A stretch of DNA of 10,954 nt from Glomus cerebriforme (GCA_003550305.1 QKYT01000311.1:1-10954), one strand, 5' to 3'. Positions 1 to 8,570 are shown, counted from the first letter of the stretch. The notes: generated by a model from the letters alone, not told the origin. Numbers and translations are program-made.

Positions 1-775
1 TTCAGAAATTTCATTTACAAGTAGGTTTTAGTTTCACTTGCAACATTAATCTGGATAAATAAAGAAATTAAATATCTAATAAATTAAAGAATGAGTAAAA
101 ATGAAGAATTTTAGAAGTAAGCAATACAGATCATATAAAATTTTGGAAAATATTGTAATAAATGTTTTAATTATGATACAAAGAAAAAATTATAAAATTC
201 TATTTATTTATTTTTTTTTTTTGTTACAGTAATATTTCCAAAATAATTTTCTTTATATATTTTTTTTATTTGAAAAAGATTTTAAAACTAATAATAAATT
301 TTTACTATTTTATTTGGAAAAATCTTATAAAGAAACATACCATAAATATTAAATTTATTAAAAAATTTATATTAAATATAGTATAAATATTAACAATTTA
401 ATATTTTTAGAACTAAGTAGCTTATAAATTATCAGATAAGCAAAAAATGATATAATATGTGAAATGTGTAAAGATATTATAAAATATTTAAAATAAGAAC
501 TTGAAGAAAGCTGAGTAAATATAAATTATATTTTATTTATTCTTTAAAATTATTAAAACTAATAATAATTCTAATAATTACATTTATTATTATTTTTAGT
601 GATTATTAATATAGAAACTTATAATAACAATATAAAGAAATAAAAAGAAAAAAAATGTTTTATTTTTACAAATAACTAAGTAAATTTAAATTTTATTATA
701 ATAAAATTTTTAAAATTAAAATGCTAAATAAATAATATAATATATAGATATAAATTATATAATAATTTGAGACAA
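1..775. other. AT-rich gene-free spacer
   Basis: No open reading frame of note, no RNA gene and no clear repeat was found here. The sequence is very AT-rich with homopolymer A and T runs, and stops are dense in all frames. It probably is intergenic DNA of a low-GC genome. Confidence 0.7.
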
Positions 776-832
776 GTTATAATATATGAATTAGTTAATA
801 ATATTGTGAATTAGTTTTGATATTACAGATTA
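776..832. repeat. Degenerate 19-base tandem array, left part
   Basis: Three adjoining units of 18, 20 and 19 bases (776-793, 794-813, 814-832) resemble the consensus gttataatattgcaaatta seen in perfect form at 1081-1137. The last unit reads gttttgatattacagatta and is very close to the final unit at 1138-1156. The array continues after the mobile element at 841-1014: the first eight bases of the next unit lie at 833-840 and the rest at 1023-1033. Confidence 0.7.
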
Positions 833-840
833 GTTTTAAT

Positions 841-1014
841 TATAGATGTTATTCAAATTATTTGAAATGTCATAAATATAATTTGGGATGTATAAATTCA
901 TTCAGTTTATATATAATTTACTAAATAAAGTGGCAAAATAATTTGGAATGGCAAAAATAATTTGGAATTTTACTATATGTCCAAATTGATTTTGGGATTT
1001 GGATAATATCTATA
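841..1014. mobile_element. MITE-like element, copy 1 (174 bases, 8-base target duplication)
   Basis: The ends are inverted repeats: the left end tatagatgttattcaaat matches the reverse complement of the right end, tatagatattatccaaat, at 16 of 18 positions. The element is flanked by identical 8-base repeats gttttaat at 833-840 and 1015-1022. It has no coding capacity and contains short internal repeats of the type aataatttggaatg. By eye it is roughly four-fifths identical to the element at 1167-1341. An 8-base duplication is typical of hAT-class transposons, so a non-autonomous hAT-like element is the best guess. The ends do not show a familiar hAT terminus, so the superfamily is uncertain. Confidence 0.7.
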
Positions 1015-1156
1015 GTTTTAATATTGCAAATTAATTAGATTAGTTATAATATTGAAAATTAATTGCGATATTGCAAATTAGTTATAATATTGCAAATTAG
1101 TTATAATATTGCAAATTAGTTATAATATTGCAAATTAGTTGTGATATTACAGATTA
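1015..1156. repeat. 19-base tandem array, right part
   Basis: Seven units lie at 1015-1033, 1043-1061, 1062-1080, 1081-1099, 1100-1118, 1119-1137 and 1138-1156, with one 9-base interruption at 1034-1042. Three consecutive units (1081-1137) are identical: gttataatattgcaaatta. The others differ at one to several positions. There are no unique spacers between units, so this is a plain minisatellite and not a CRISPR-type array. No function can be assigned. Confidence 0.9.
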
Positions 1157-1166
1157 ATATATGCAA

Positions 1167-1341
1167 TATAAATGCCATCCAAATTATTTTGGGATGTCAT
1201 AAATATAATTTGGAATGTACAAATTTATTTAGTTTATATGTAATTTATTAAGTAAAGTGCCAAAATAATTTGGGATGTCAAAAATAATTTGGGATTTTAC
1301 TATATGCTCAAATTGATTTTAGGATTTGGGTGGCATCTATA
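1167..1341. mobile_element. MITE-like element, copy 2 (175 bases, near-perfect 8-base target duplication)
   Basis: The left end tataaatgccatccaaat matches the reverse complement of the right end, tatagatgccacccaaat, at 16 of 18 positions. The flanks are atatgcaa (1159-1166) and atatgtaa (1342-1349), equal at 7 of 8 bases. Length, ends and interior match copy 1 at 841-1014. It sits directly after the 19-base array, and the flank may itself be a degenerate array unit. The different target duplications of the two copies argue for separate insertions of one family rather than one segmental duplication. Confidence 0.65.
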
Positions 1342-1390
1342 ATATGTAACCTAATTTCATAATCTTTAATTAAGATAGAGGTTATATTAT
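1341..1390. repeat. Imperfect palindrome next to MITE copy 2
   Basis: The arms aatatgtaacct and aggttatatt pair apart from one extra base. An inner nested palindrome around tctttaattaaga lies between them. It could form a hairpin or cruciform. In such AT-rich DNA the palindrome may be chance or the remnant of another inverted-repeat element. Confidence 0.35.
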
Positions 1391-1739
1391 GAGTATAATT
1401 GTATTTAAATTATTATTCTATTTATGAGTTAATAATAAAATTCATTACATATCTACCTTATTTTTAAAAAAAAATATTATTTAAAATACTTTAAGTATCT
1501 TATAAAATACTTGATTTAAATTTATTTAATATTTATAAATAGATACTTTATTAAATACTGGCTATTACATAAGAAAAGTATAATAAAAAAATTAAAAATA
1601 TGATAAATTTAATATATTGATATATTATATCTAAATTTTATAATATAAGAATACTTATTTAAAATAATAATTTAAAGAATACTATATAGTATATTATAAA
1701 AAAAATTAGTTATATATTATAAATTATACAAATAATTAT

Positions 1740-2074
1740 GGGTATTGCTAAATCTCACCAGTAGTAATTATTATTACTGGTGATTGTCATTGCTTAATTT
1801 TGGCCAAACATAATAATTTTAGCAGAGTTAAGATATTTTTAAAATTATAATTTAAAAAATAGATATGTTATAAAAATCAAATTTTCATGTTTTTCTTAAA
1901 AACTATCTAAATAATAGTTCTTTTAACTTTAGAAAAATCTTTTCTATTTACAAATTTATATGTATCAATAGTGTTTATAATATGATTAGATTAATATATT
2001 TATTGTAAATTCAAATAAAGTAAAAGAATTTCATGTGTGATGATAATTACCACCAGTGATATTTAGTAAAATCT
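1740..2074. mobile_element. MITE-like element with long imperfect inverted ends (335 bases, 9-base target duplication)
   Basis: The left end begins gggtattgctaaatctcacc and the right end, reverse-complemented, begins agattttactaaatatcact. About 25 of 34 terminal positions agree, with the block ctaaat-tca-c and then gtaattat conserved. The element is flanked by the identical 9-base repeat aataattat at 1731-1739 and 2075-2083. Inside the left end is a second hairpin, caccagta at 1756-1763 with tactggtg at 1775-1782. There is no coding capacity. Nine-base duplications with long inverted ends are characteristic of Mutator-like elements, so a non-autonomous MULE derivative is the likely identity. 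Confidence 0.6.
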
Positions 2075-2083
2075 AATAATTAT

Positions 2084-2875
2084 ATATAATATTAATATAA
2101 AAATTATATAAAGTTTATTAAATAGTATTTATAAGATTTAAGTAAATTTGTAAAGCAGATAAAATTACTTATAATTTATGGGTTTAAAAGTTATATAATT
2201 ATATAAAGCTTATATTAGATTTTATTTAAAGATTTTATTAATAAATATAATTTTTATCTAATTATAATTTAACATATACAAAATTTATATTGTCTAATAA
2301 TTTATTTAACCAAAAAATAACATATTTTACTGTTTTTTTTAACAGTTAACTATAAAAAAAAATTTGTATAACCACAGATAATTGCATTTTTATTATTATT
2401 ATAGTAATTCAAAATTTTCTATTCTAATCTAAAAAAAAAAAAATTTTTTAAATAAAAATTATAAACTTGAAATATTCTATAATGTTTCTATTTTTTCAAT
2501 AATTTAAGTATCTATAAAGTGCAATAAAATGTGACACCATATCTATCCATTTGATTTCTCAATTGACATTATAAAGATTCAAATAAATCGATTATAAAAG
2601 ATGAATAATAAAAAGGTTAAGCAAATATATATATATATAACCATATACTATATATATATATATATTGCTTGTTTATTAAAAAAAAAAAATTAGAAAAAAA
2701 ATCGAATTCGTAAGCTATGTTACGTACTATTATTATAAAGGAAGCAAAAATAATTATGATAGTTTCTCCTGAGAAATCAAAGGACAATATAAAATAATCC
2801 ATCCCGATATAGTTTTTGAAGCGTCAACAGATCAACTTACAACTATTTCACAAAAAAAAATTAAGTACAAAGCCG
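2084..2875. other. AT-rich spacer downstream of the Suz12-like gene
   Basis: No supported gene. The part nearest 2875 must contain the 3' untranslated region of the minus-strand gene that ends at 2876, but no cleavage signal can be assigned with confidence. The only long open frame (2617-2802, minus) is hydrophobic, low in complexity and shows no family resemblance. Confidence 0.55.
2619..2671. repeat. (TA)n palindrome with aagcaa/ttgctt arms
   Basis: Two TA-dinucleotide runs are bordered by aagcaa on the left and ttgctt on the right, making a near-perfect inverted repeat about 50 bases long. It would extrude easily as a cruciform and may mark a small inverted-repeat element or replication slippage. 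Confidence 0.5.
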
Positions 2876-5166
2876 TTATTTTTTGTTATTCTTAACCTTA
2901 TCCACATAACCCAAACATTTAGCAACGCATTGACTATCGATCAGCTGGAATTCAAGAATATTGAGTAAATGAAACGCAAATTCATTTCTCAAATCCAATG
3001 ATATGATTTGATCAGCACGTGTCTTGGAAAATTGAATACAAACTTCCGGAAGATTACGATCAGCAAGACCTCTAAAAAGAATAAAAACATTAGTTTACAT
3101 TTGCAACAATGTACTATTCTTTTTTTTTAAAAAAAAAATCATACTTTTGCGGTTCTATGAATCTGTTCCAAATTTTCATCATTAATTTCTCCTTATCATT
3201 CACATCTGATAGTTCATCAAGAGTCTATAAAAGTTGAAAATCAGATTAAACGCAATTTAAATTGTCAGAAATATTAAAAATTGAAGAAGAGTTATAACCT
3301 CATCATTAAGTTGTTCTACCCAATGAGTACAAATATCATCCTCGGAATCATCAACATTTTCATCACCATGGAATGGCATGAAAGTATGAGAATGATAAAA
3401 AGTTTGTGAAGGAAACGATGATAATGCTACTGGTGGAGTTGTGTATTGCTTTACAGGATACACAAATGGCTTTGGGTTCCATGTACCTTCACGCTTATCA
3501 ATATCAAAGAAATCTAGTTCCGACAAATCATCGTTTGAATTAACAACAATTACACGATCACTTGGTGGTTGTTTGCCATTCTAATAAAAAAAAATAAATA
3601 ATAATAAAAATTTAGGTAAATAAATATATACATATATTTAAAGAAACCAATATTAAAGTAATACCTTTGTACCAAACTTTAGATGCAAATGGTTATTACG
3701 AAGATGAAGCATTAAACAAGTGCTGTCCCTAAAACTGAGATTAGTGCACCATGGACAACGAAATCCTCTTACTGCTTGATGCAACTCACAATCAGCAACA
3801 CGATATATATAAGTCACTGGTGGTTCATCGTTTTGAGTAATAATGGGTATGGGTAACTTAGGTTTCATGGGTTTTAAAGGAAGTTGTACTTTACGCTCCC
3901 AACTAGCTGTAAATCGCATCTTCCAACTTGATTCTATTATTGAACATTGTTCACGTGCGAAGTTAAGATCAAGTTCATATTGATTATCCCTACAAAAATT
4001 CCCGTTTTCTATCACACCCATTTGAACACATAAAATTCGGCGTCCATCAGAACAATCAACAAGCTTTGGTATTAGATGAACTTTTCTATTTTCACCATTA
4101 ATCAGTGTCCTTACGGACTCCGAACTAACAGGTGGCCATAATTGACTATTGAGTGCATATAAACGAAATCCTAAAATTACGTCCTGAGATACATAGTCAT
4201 TAATATTTGTTGTGTAAGGTTCGACGGTCAAAGTAGTCCCCAATGAACAACCATTTTCATCTAATACTAAAGGTATAGTTGATCGGTGAGCTAATTGAAA
4301 GTCACTCGATTCAAATCTCCCATTGTTCAATTTACGCTTTTTCGCATTATTACTTGGCGATTTTTTCTATATTGTAAATATAAATAACATAACAAATAAG
4401 GTAAAATTTTAATTATCTATGAATGTTTTTTAAAAAAACATTATATTAATAAACCCTTACAACTTCAAAAACAGTGATTTCACATTCAATATTAATACGT
4501 GATCTATTTTCCGGTAGATGGGTTGCTGATCTCAAAAAATTCCGATAAATTAATTATAAACCTTTAAGAAGAATAAAGGTATTTAACATAAATATTTTCA
4601 AGAGAATTCATACCATAAGCAACTAGCCCCTCAAAAGTAAGTTGAAGGGTTCGATGAATTCGACTAATTAAGGTCAATCGTTATAAAAATGATTAACCAA
4701 CTAAAAAGAAAAGATATAAAAATGTAATTAATAAAAACCTAGTGGAAATTGTTTCTTCTTCCTGTTTACGACGTCTACACAAGTCTTCAAGTGTAAGACG
4801 TCGTTCTTGTTGTTTATGTTTGGTATTTTTTATAGTTTTTCTACGAGATTTTTGAATGTATGACAAATTTCTCCTAAGGTAATTTTTCTATTATTCAATA
4901 GAATTGCATGAACAAAGTTTGTGCATATAAATTAAAAGGACAAAAAATTTATTAAGTATAACTCACAGGTCTATGATTATTGAGCCAGTGGTATAAGCAT
5001 GAAGGTCCTTACAAGTTTAATAAAGTTTAATAAAATTATAATAATAAAACTAGCAATTTATAAGTAAACTTTGCAATCGCGTTAACATCTTACCAGTAAA
5101 AGTCTCTCGAAACAAACTAGAAACTCTATTTTGGTCAACAATACTCTTAATGGCCCTATTTACCAT
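2876..5166 (-). CDS. Suz12/EMF2-like VEFS-box Polycomb protein (PRC2 subunit)
   Basis: Probable Suz12-family scaffold of PRC2, the nuclear complex that methylates histone H3 lysine 27; the enzyme would be an E(z)-type partner not in this window. Exons on the minus strand: 5166-5094, 5007-4967, 4887-4739, 4663-4614, 4525-4461, 4366-3665, 3580-3299, 3224-3145 and 3071-2876. All introns are GT-AG, 73-94 bases, and the frame stays open across every junction, giving about 545 residues. Residues 25-58 (core CLYHWLNNHRP then LRRNLSY) match the N-terminal conserved block of the Suz12/EMF2 family. Residues 127-140 (KKSPSNNAKKRKLN) look like a bipartite nuclear signal. A C2H2 finger with CPWC at 330 and His at 347 and 352 follows. 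The VEFS box fills the C-terminus from about 445 (HWVEQLNDE, LDELSDVNDKEK, KIWNRF, ADRNLP, FHLLNILEFQLID). An acidic stretch DENVDDSEDD precedes it. At 545 residues it is shorter than human SUZ12 (about 740), mainly at the N-terminus. The start is the first ATG after an in-frame stop, but an additional upstream exon cannot be excluded. Confidence 0.87.
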
Positions 5167-5530
5167 GACTCGTAACACTAATGTCCAATTTCCAAAGAAC
5201 AGAAATGGCAAAGTGAGAGTTCCCGCAAGAGTATTTGAATTCGATCAGCGTTCTAATATATACCTATCGTTTTGTTTATACATCACGTGCGGATTACAGA
5301 AGATAAAATAGACCAATCGGAAAATTTTCTTCATGTCCAAAAGTGGTATATTGTCAATTTAACACAATTGGTCATTGTTTATCCACTTGTAATATTCGTC
5401 GAATGAAACCGATTTTTTTTCGCTTGACTTTTTGCATAATGAAGCGAAAAAGACAAAATAAGATATATTTTTGTTCATTATAACCGAAAAAACGCGTTTT
5501 TATAAAATTTATATCTAAGAAATTAAGTTT
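5167..5530 (-). promoter_or_regulatory. Upstream region of the Suz12-like gene
   Basis: This stretch lies directly upstream of the Suz12-like start and is less AT-rich than the flanking spacer. It contains a CACGTG E-box at 5284-5289, a CCAAT box at 5313-5317 (plus strand) and another in minus-strand orientation at 5367-5371. Such motifs are common in eukaryotic promoters, but the assignment is inferred from position. The transcription start is not visible. Confidence 0.4.
5416..5451. repeat. 10-base-pair hairpin with cgctt/aagcg core
   Basis: tttttcgctt at 5416-5425 is the exact reverse complement of aagcgaaaaa at 5442-5451, with a 16-base loop. It lies about 250 bases upstream of the Suz12-like start. 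Function unknown. Confidence 0.6.
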
Positions 5531-5705
5531 TAAGTTAAATCACTTATTAAATAACTTGATAAAGATGAGAATACAAATTGATGTAATTTAGATAAAATCA
5601 TATATAAAATCACATAAAATCACATAAATATTAATATATTATCATCAAATTTAGGGTTTGATAAAGTTTTTATGATATATAATAATATTAAGAAAGAAAA
5701 AAATA
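5531..5705. other. AT-rich spacer before the TA-site MITE
   Basis: No gene seen. The only structure noted is a short direct repeat, ataaaatcac twice in tandem near 5601-5622. Confidence 0.5.
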
Positions 5706-5852
5706 AGGGAGCTTGCCCTAAATTACATGGGGCTGAAATGATGCACCCTACCCCTCCCAATTAATACGGATTTACCGCAGCAGTTATATTTACATATCTA
5801 GGGTCATACTCTGACACCCTCTTCAAATCAATGTAATTTGGGGTAGCTCCCC
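5706..5852. mobile_element. MITE-like element with TA target site (147 bases)
   Basis: The left end reads agggagcttgccctaaatta and the right end, reverse-complemented, reads ggggagctaccccaaattac. The matching inverted repeat extends over 22-23 bases with one gap and a few mismatches, ending in aaattacat on both sides. TA dinucleotides flank both ends (5704-5705 and 5853-5854), as expected for Tc1/mariner-type insertion. The interior has no coding capacity and is visibly GC-richer than its surroundings, with runs such as caccctacccctccc. It lies between the ACAD 3' end and the Suz12-like promoter. Confidence 0.65.
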
Positions 5853-6270
5853 TATTTAGTACTTTTACAAGTTGGCTGTTTAACATAATAACGCAAAAAA
5901 TCAAATATTTTTATTAAAAATTTTATTAAATCTACTCGAATCGGAGCTTGCCAAAGGTGAATTCAACAGGAAAATATCTAGAAAGTTTTCTAGTTGATTA
6001 AATTTACTGTGATATTTTCTCTCTTTCATTCTCCGTTTAACCATGTTTTATGACGAAGAATTTCTTTGCTACCTATAATTCATACCGCAATATAATCAAA
6101 TTTTTCCAATAAGTTTTCGATCCAAAAAATTTGTATGCGTTACAAAATTTTATAATTGATATTGAAAATGGATGAGAAAAACCGACGCACTGCTTATCAC
6201 ATTTATCACATGATTTACCGCAGTAAAATGAATTTTATAAATAAAAAAATTTCAAATATCTTTTTTTTTT
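5853..6270. other. Spacer between the ACAD stop and the TA-site MITE
   Basis: No gene seen. It should contain the 3' untranslated region of the acyl-CoA dehydrogenase, which runs from 6270 leftward. The 12-mer gatttaccgcag at 6212-6223 repeats 5769-5780 inside the MITE. Confidence 0.5.
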
Positions 6271-7972
6271 TTACAATTTAGATTTCAATTTTAATTTTTC
6301 ATTAACTGTTCTAATTCCTTCGGCTCTTCTCAATTCTAATTTTCCGATTTGTTGTATATGTACTTCATCTGGACCATCTGCAATCCTTAATGTGCGTCCT
6401 CCAGCATACATAGCAGCAAGTGGGAAATCTTCACTTAAACCACCTGCTCCGTGAGCTTGAATTGAACGATCTAAAACTTTTAACATCATAGATGGTATTA
6501 TAGCCTATTTATTGGTCATTAAAAATCAATGTAAATTTTCTGTTGAATAAAACATTCTCAATTAAATATATAAACCGACAAAAAAAGAAAATACCTTTGC
6601 CATTCCAATTTCTTTTAAAGCGAGTTTCGCGCCAACTTTATCGATCATATTCGCAGCATTAAGGACAAGGAATCTAGCCTGATCGATAATCATGCGCGAT
6701 TTTGCGATATCAGAAACAACAGTTCCATGTTCCGCCAAAAGTTTTCCAAAAGTGCGACGGGAAGGATCTGTAACGCGCGCAAGCATTAAATCAAGACCAC
6801 GTTCAGCTGCACCTATTGATCTCATACTAATAAAATATGATATTACGAATAAGAATACAAGTTTTAAATATTTTATTACAACCATGAAATTATAATTAAA
6901 TACCAATGATGAATTCTGCCGGGACCCAATCTCCCTTGAATAACTTCAAAACCTCTTCCTTCACCTAAAACAATATTCTCAACTGGTACTCTAACATTTT
7001 TGAATATAATCTCACAATGTCCTTCGGGGGCATCATCATAACCGAAAACTGTGAGTGGTCTAATAATATTTATTCCAGGTGTATCTCTTGGTACTATTAC
7101 CAAACTTTGTTGTCTATGTTTGCTCTTGTTTCCTGGATCAGATTTACCCATAACAAGGAATACGGCACATCTAGGATCACCAGCACCAGAAATCCACCAC
7201 TTATGTCCATTAATAACATATTCATTACCATCACGCACAATTGAAGTTTCAATGTTTGTCGCGTCAGATGATGCAACATTCTTTTCGGTCATTGCAAATG
7301 CCGAACGAATTTTTCCATCTAGCAATGGAGTGAGCCATTTTTCTTTTTGTGCAGGTGTTCCATATTTTGCAAATACTTCCATATTCCCAGTATCAGGAGC
7401 CGAGCAATTTATCGCCTAATTAAAGAAAATTTTAGAAACAAATACAACATATTTTCGTCCAAAGTGTGAAAATAAATAACTCACTAATTACCTCTGGAGC
7501 AATGCGAAGTGATTTACCTGTAATTTCAGCCATAAGAGCATATTCGAGATTGGTTAACCCGGCGCCTTCACGATAATGCTTGGAAAGAAAGAGATTCCAG
7601 AGTCCTAATGATCGAGCTTTCTTTTTAAGTTGTTCGATAATTGGCGGAACAATCTGTAAAATCACATGATCCCGATAAATGAATTATTAAACAAATTTTA
7701 TGATGTTAATTTTTTAATCGACTTACCTTCCATCGATCTTCACCTTTTCCAAGTTGTCCATGAAAAGTTGGTTCTGCTGGAATACATTCATTCTTCAATA
7801 ATTTAATGAATTACTCAAATTAACTAATTGCTAATCGAAAATTCAAATAACAAAAATTTTGGTTAAATGAGAATTAATTACCAACCTCAACAAAATCATC
7901 CAATTTTTTGATTAATTCTTTAGCACGAGGAGAAATTTTCTCTTCAATTAATGAAGGTATGGTATAAACCAT
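6271..7972 (-). CDS. Acyl-CoA dehydrogenase, ACAD10/ACAD11 type, peroxisomal (PTS1)
   Basis: FAD-dependent acyl-CoA alpha,beta-dehydrogenase, closest in motif pattern to the dehydrogenase half of animal ACAD10/ACAD11. Exons on the minus strand: 7972-7886, 7792-7727, 7653-7492, 7415-6904, 6826-6595 and 6504-6271; introns 73-93 bases, GT-AG, with the frame open throughout, giving 430 residues. The order is: N-terminal helical domain with [10 protein letters not shown] and [12 protein letters not shown]; middle beta domain with [12 protein letters not shown] (145-156, FAD and substrate signature) and WWISGAGDP (178); [20 protein letters not shown] (about 256-275) and CMRSIG (276-281); C-terminal domain with QAHGAGG (369-375). 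In [11 protein letters not shown], Asp396 aligns where medium-chain enzymes have their catalytic Glu, as in ACAD11; it is the probable base. The protein ends in SKL, a canonical peroxisomal signal. The N-terminal kinase-like domain of animal ACAD10/11 is absent. The start ATG at 7972 opens a short first exon that fits the family's N-terminus. Confidence 0.93.
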
Positions 7973-8570
7973 CTTGATATGTATTTTACAAAGAAAATAA
8001 AATGAAAGAGAAAGAATACACAATTAATAGAATTGATTTTTTTTGTCGTTTATAAAAGAAATAGTCTTGTCGATTATTTCTATTTATACTCGATTTTATA
8101 AATCATTGCCATTACGTGGCACGTGATCGTGGAATGTTTGTCCCACCGTTATGCACTCCACGTGATTTGGCCAGCATTATGAACACTTGGCTGGCATTAA
8201 GAAATTAATGATATTTAGAATTTGACTATTTACTACAACTTTGACTTTTATATATAATATACAAAAGGGGATGATATAATTGTTTTTTTAAGGAAGCAGT
8301 GTACAGATATATAATAAATTATATGTTATCTTTAAAGTTACGACAAATGTTACACAAACAATGCTATTTGACTATAGCAGATAGATATTCACTGATTATA
8401 CGCAAGTTTATAAGTTCTGGATTTTTTCCAAAGAATTTCTCGATTATCTTGATATTATTCCAGTGAGAAACATTAACACATACCTAAATATAATTTCACA
8501 ACTCATAGTAATTTCAACACTAACTATTGAAAGCATTATTAGTTGTCAAAAGTGTTAAACCGAAATAAAA
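7973..8570. promoter_or_regulatory. Divergent promoter region between ACAD and ERI1-like genes
   Basis: The 598 bases separate two start codons pointing away from each other, so both promoters must lie here. A less AT-rich island near 8107-8200 holds two CACGTG boxes (8120-8125 and 8159-8164), each followed by AT. It is followed by a 13-base direct repeat with a period of 20 bases, ttggccagcatta (8167-8179) and ttggctggcatta (8187-8199), within which gccagc and gctggc also form an inverted pair. CACGTG is the usual core site of bHLH factors. Binding is inferred, not shown. A TATA-like run lies near 8250-8261. Confidence 0.5.

Noticed and set aside
776..1156. CRISPR array
   Set aside because: The 19-base units are contiguous with no unique spacers and the genome context is eukaryotic.
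814..1341. Simple 325-base segmental tandem duplication
   Set aside because: It explains the similar units before each element, but the two elements have different flanking 8-base repeats and the first restores an in-phase array unit when removed, so two insertions fit better.
2617..2802. 61-residue hydrophobic minus-strand ORF
   Set aside because: It runs through a TA repeat and an A/T homopolymer, its composition is I/F/Y biased as expected from AT-rich DNA, and no family features are visible.
4664..4738. Intron ending at the first AG (about 4701) in the Suz12-like gene
   Set aside because: That acceptor leads to an in-frame stop; the acceptor at 4664-4665 keeps the frame and gives the family block HRTLQLTFEG.
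4872..4889. Acceptor at ccttag just before the RRNLSY block in the Suz12-like gene
   Set aside because: It would put the preceding exon in a frame that loses the conserved CLYHWLNNHRP block. The acceptor at 4888-4889 joins both blocks in frame.
6692..6895. Plus-strand 67-codon ORF
   Set aside because: It is an antisense shadow of the ACAD exon 6595-6826 and adjoining intron.
7017..7419. Plus-strand ORFs of 75 and 122 codons
   Set aside because: They are antisense shadows of the largest ACAD exon, whose minus-strand frame carries all the family motifs.
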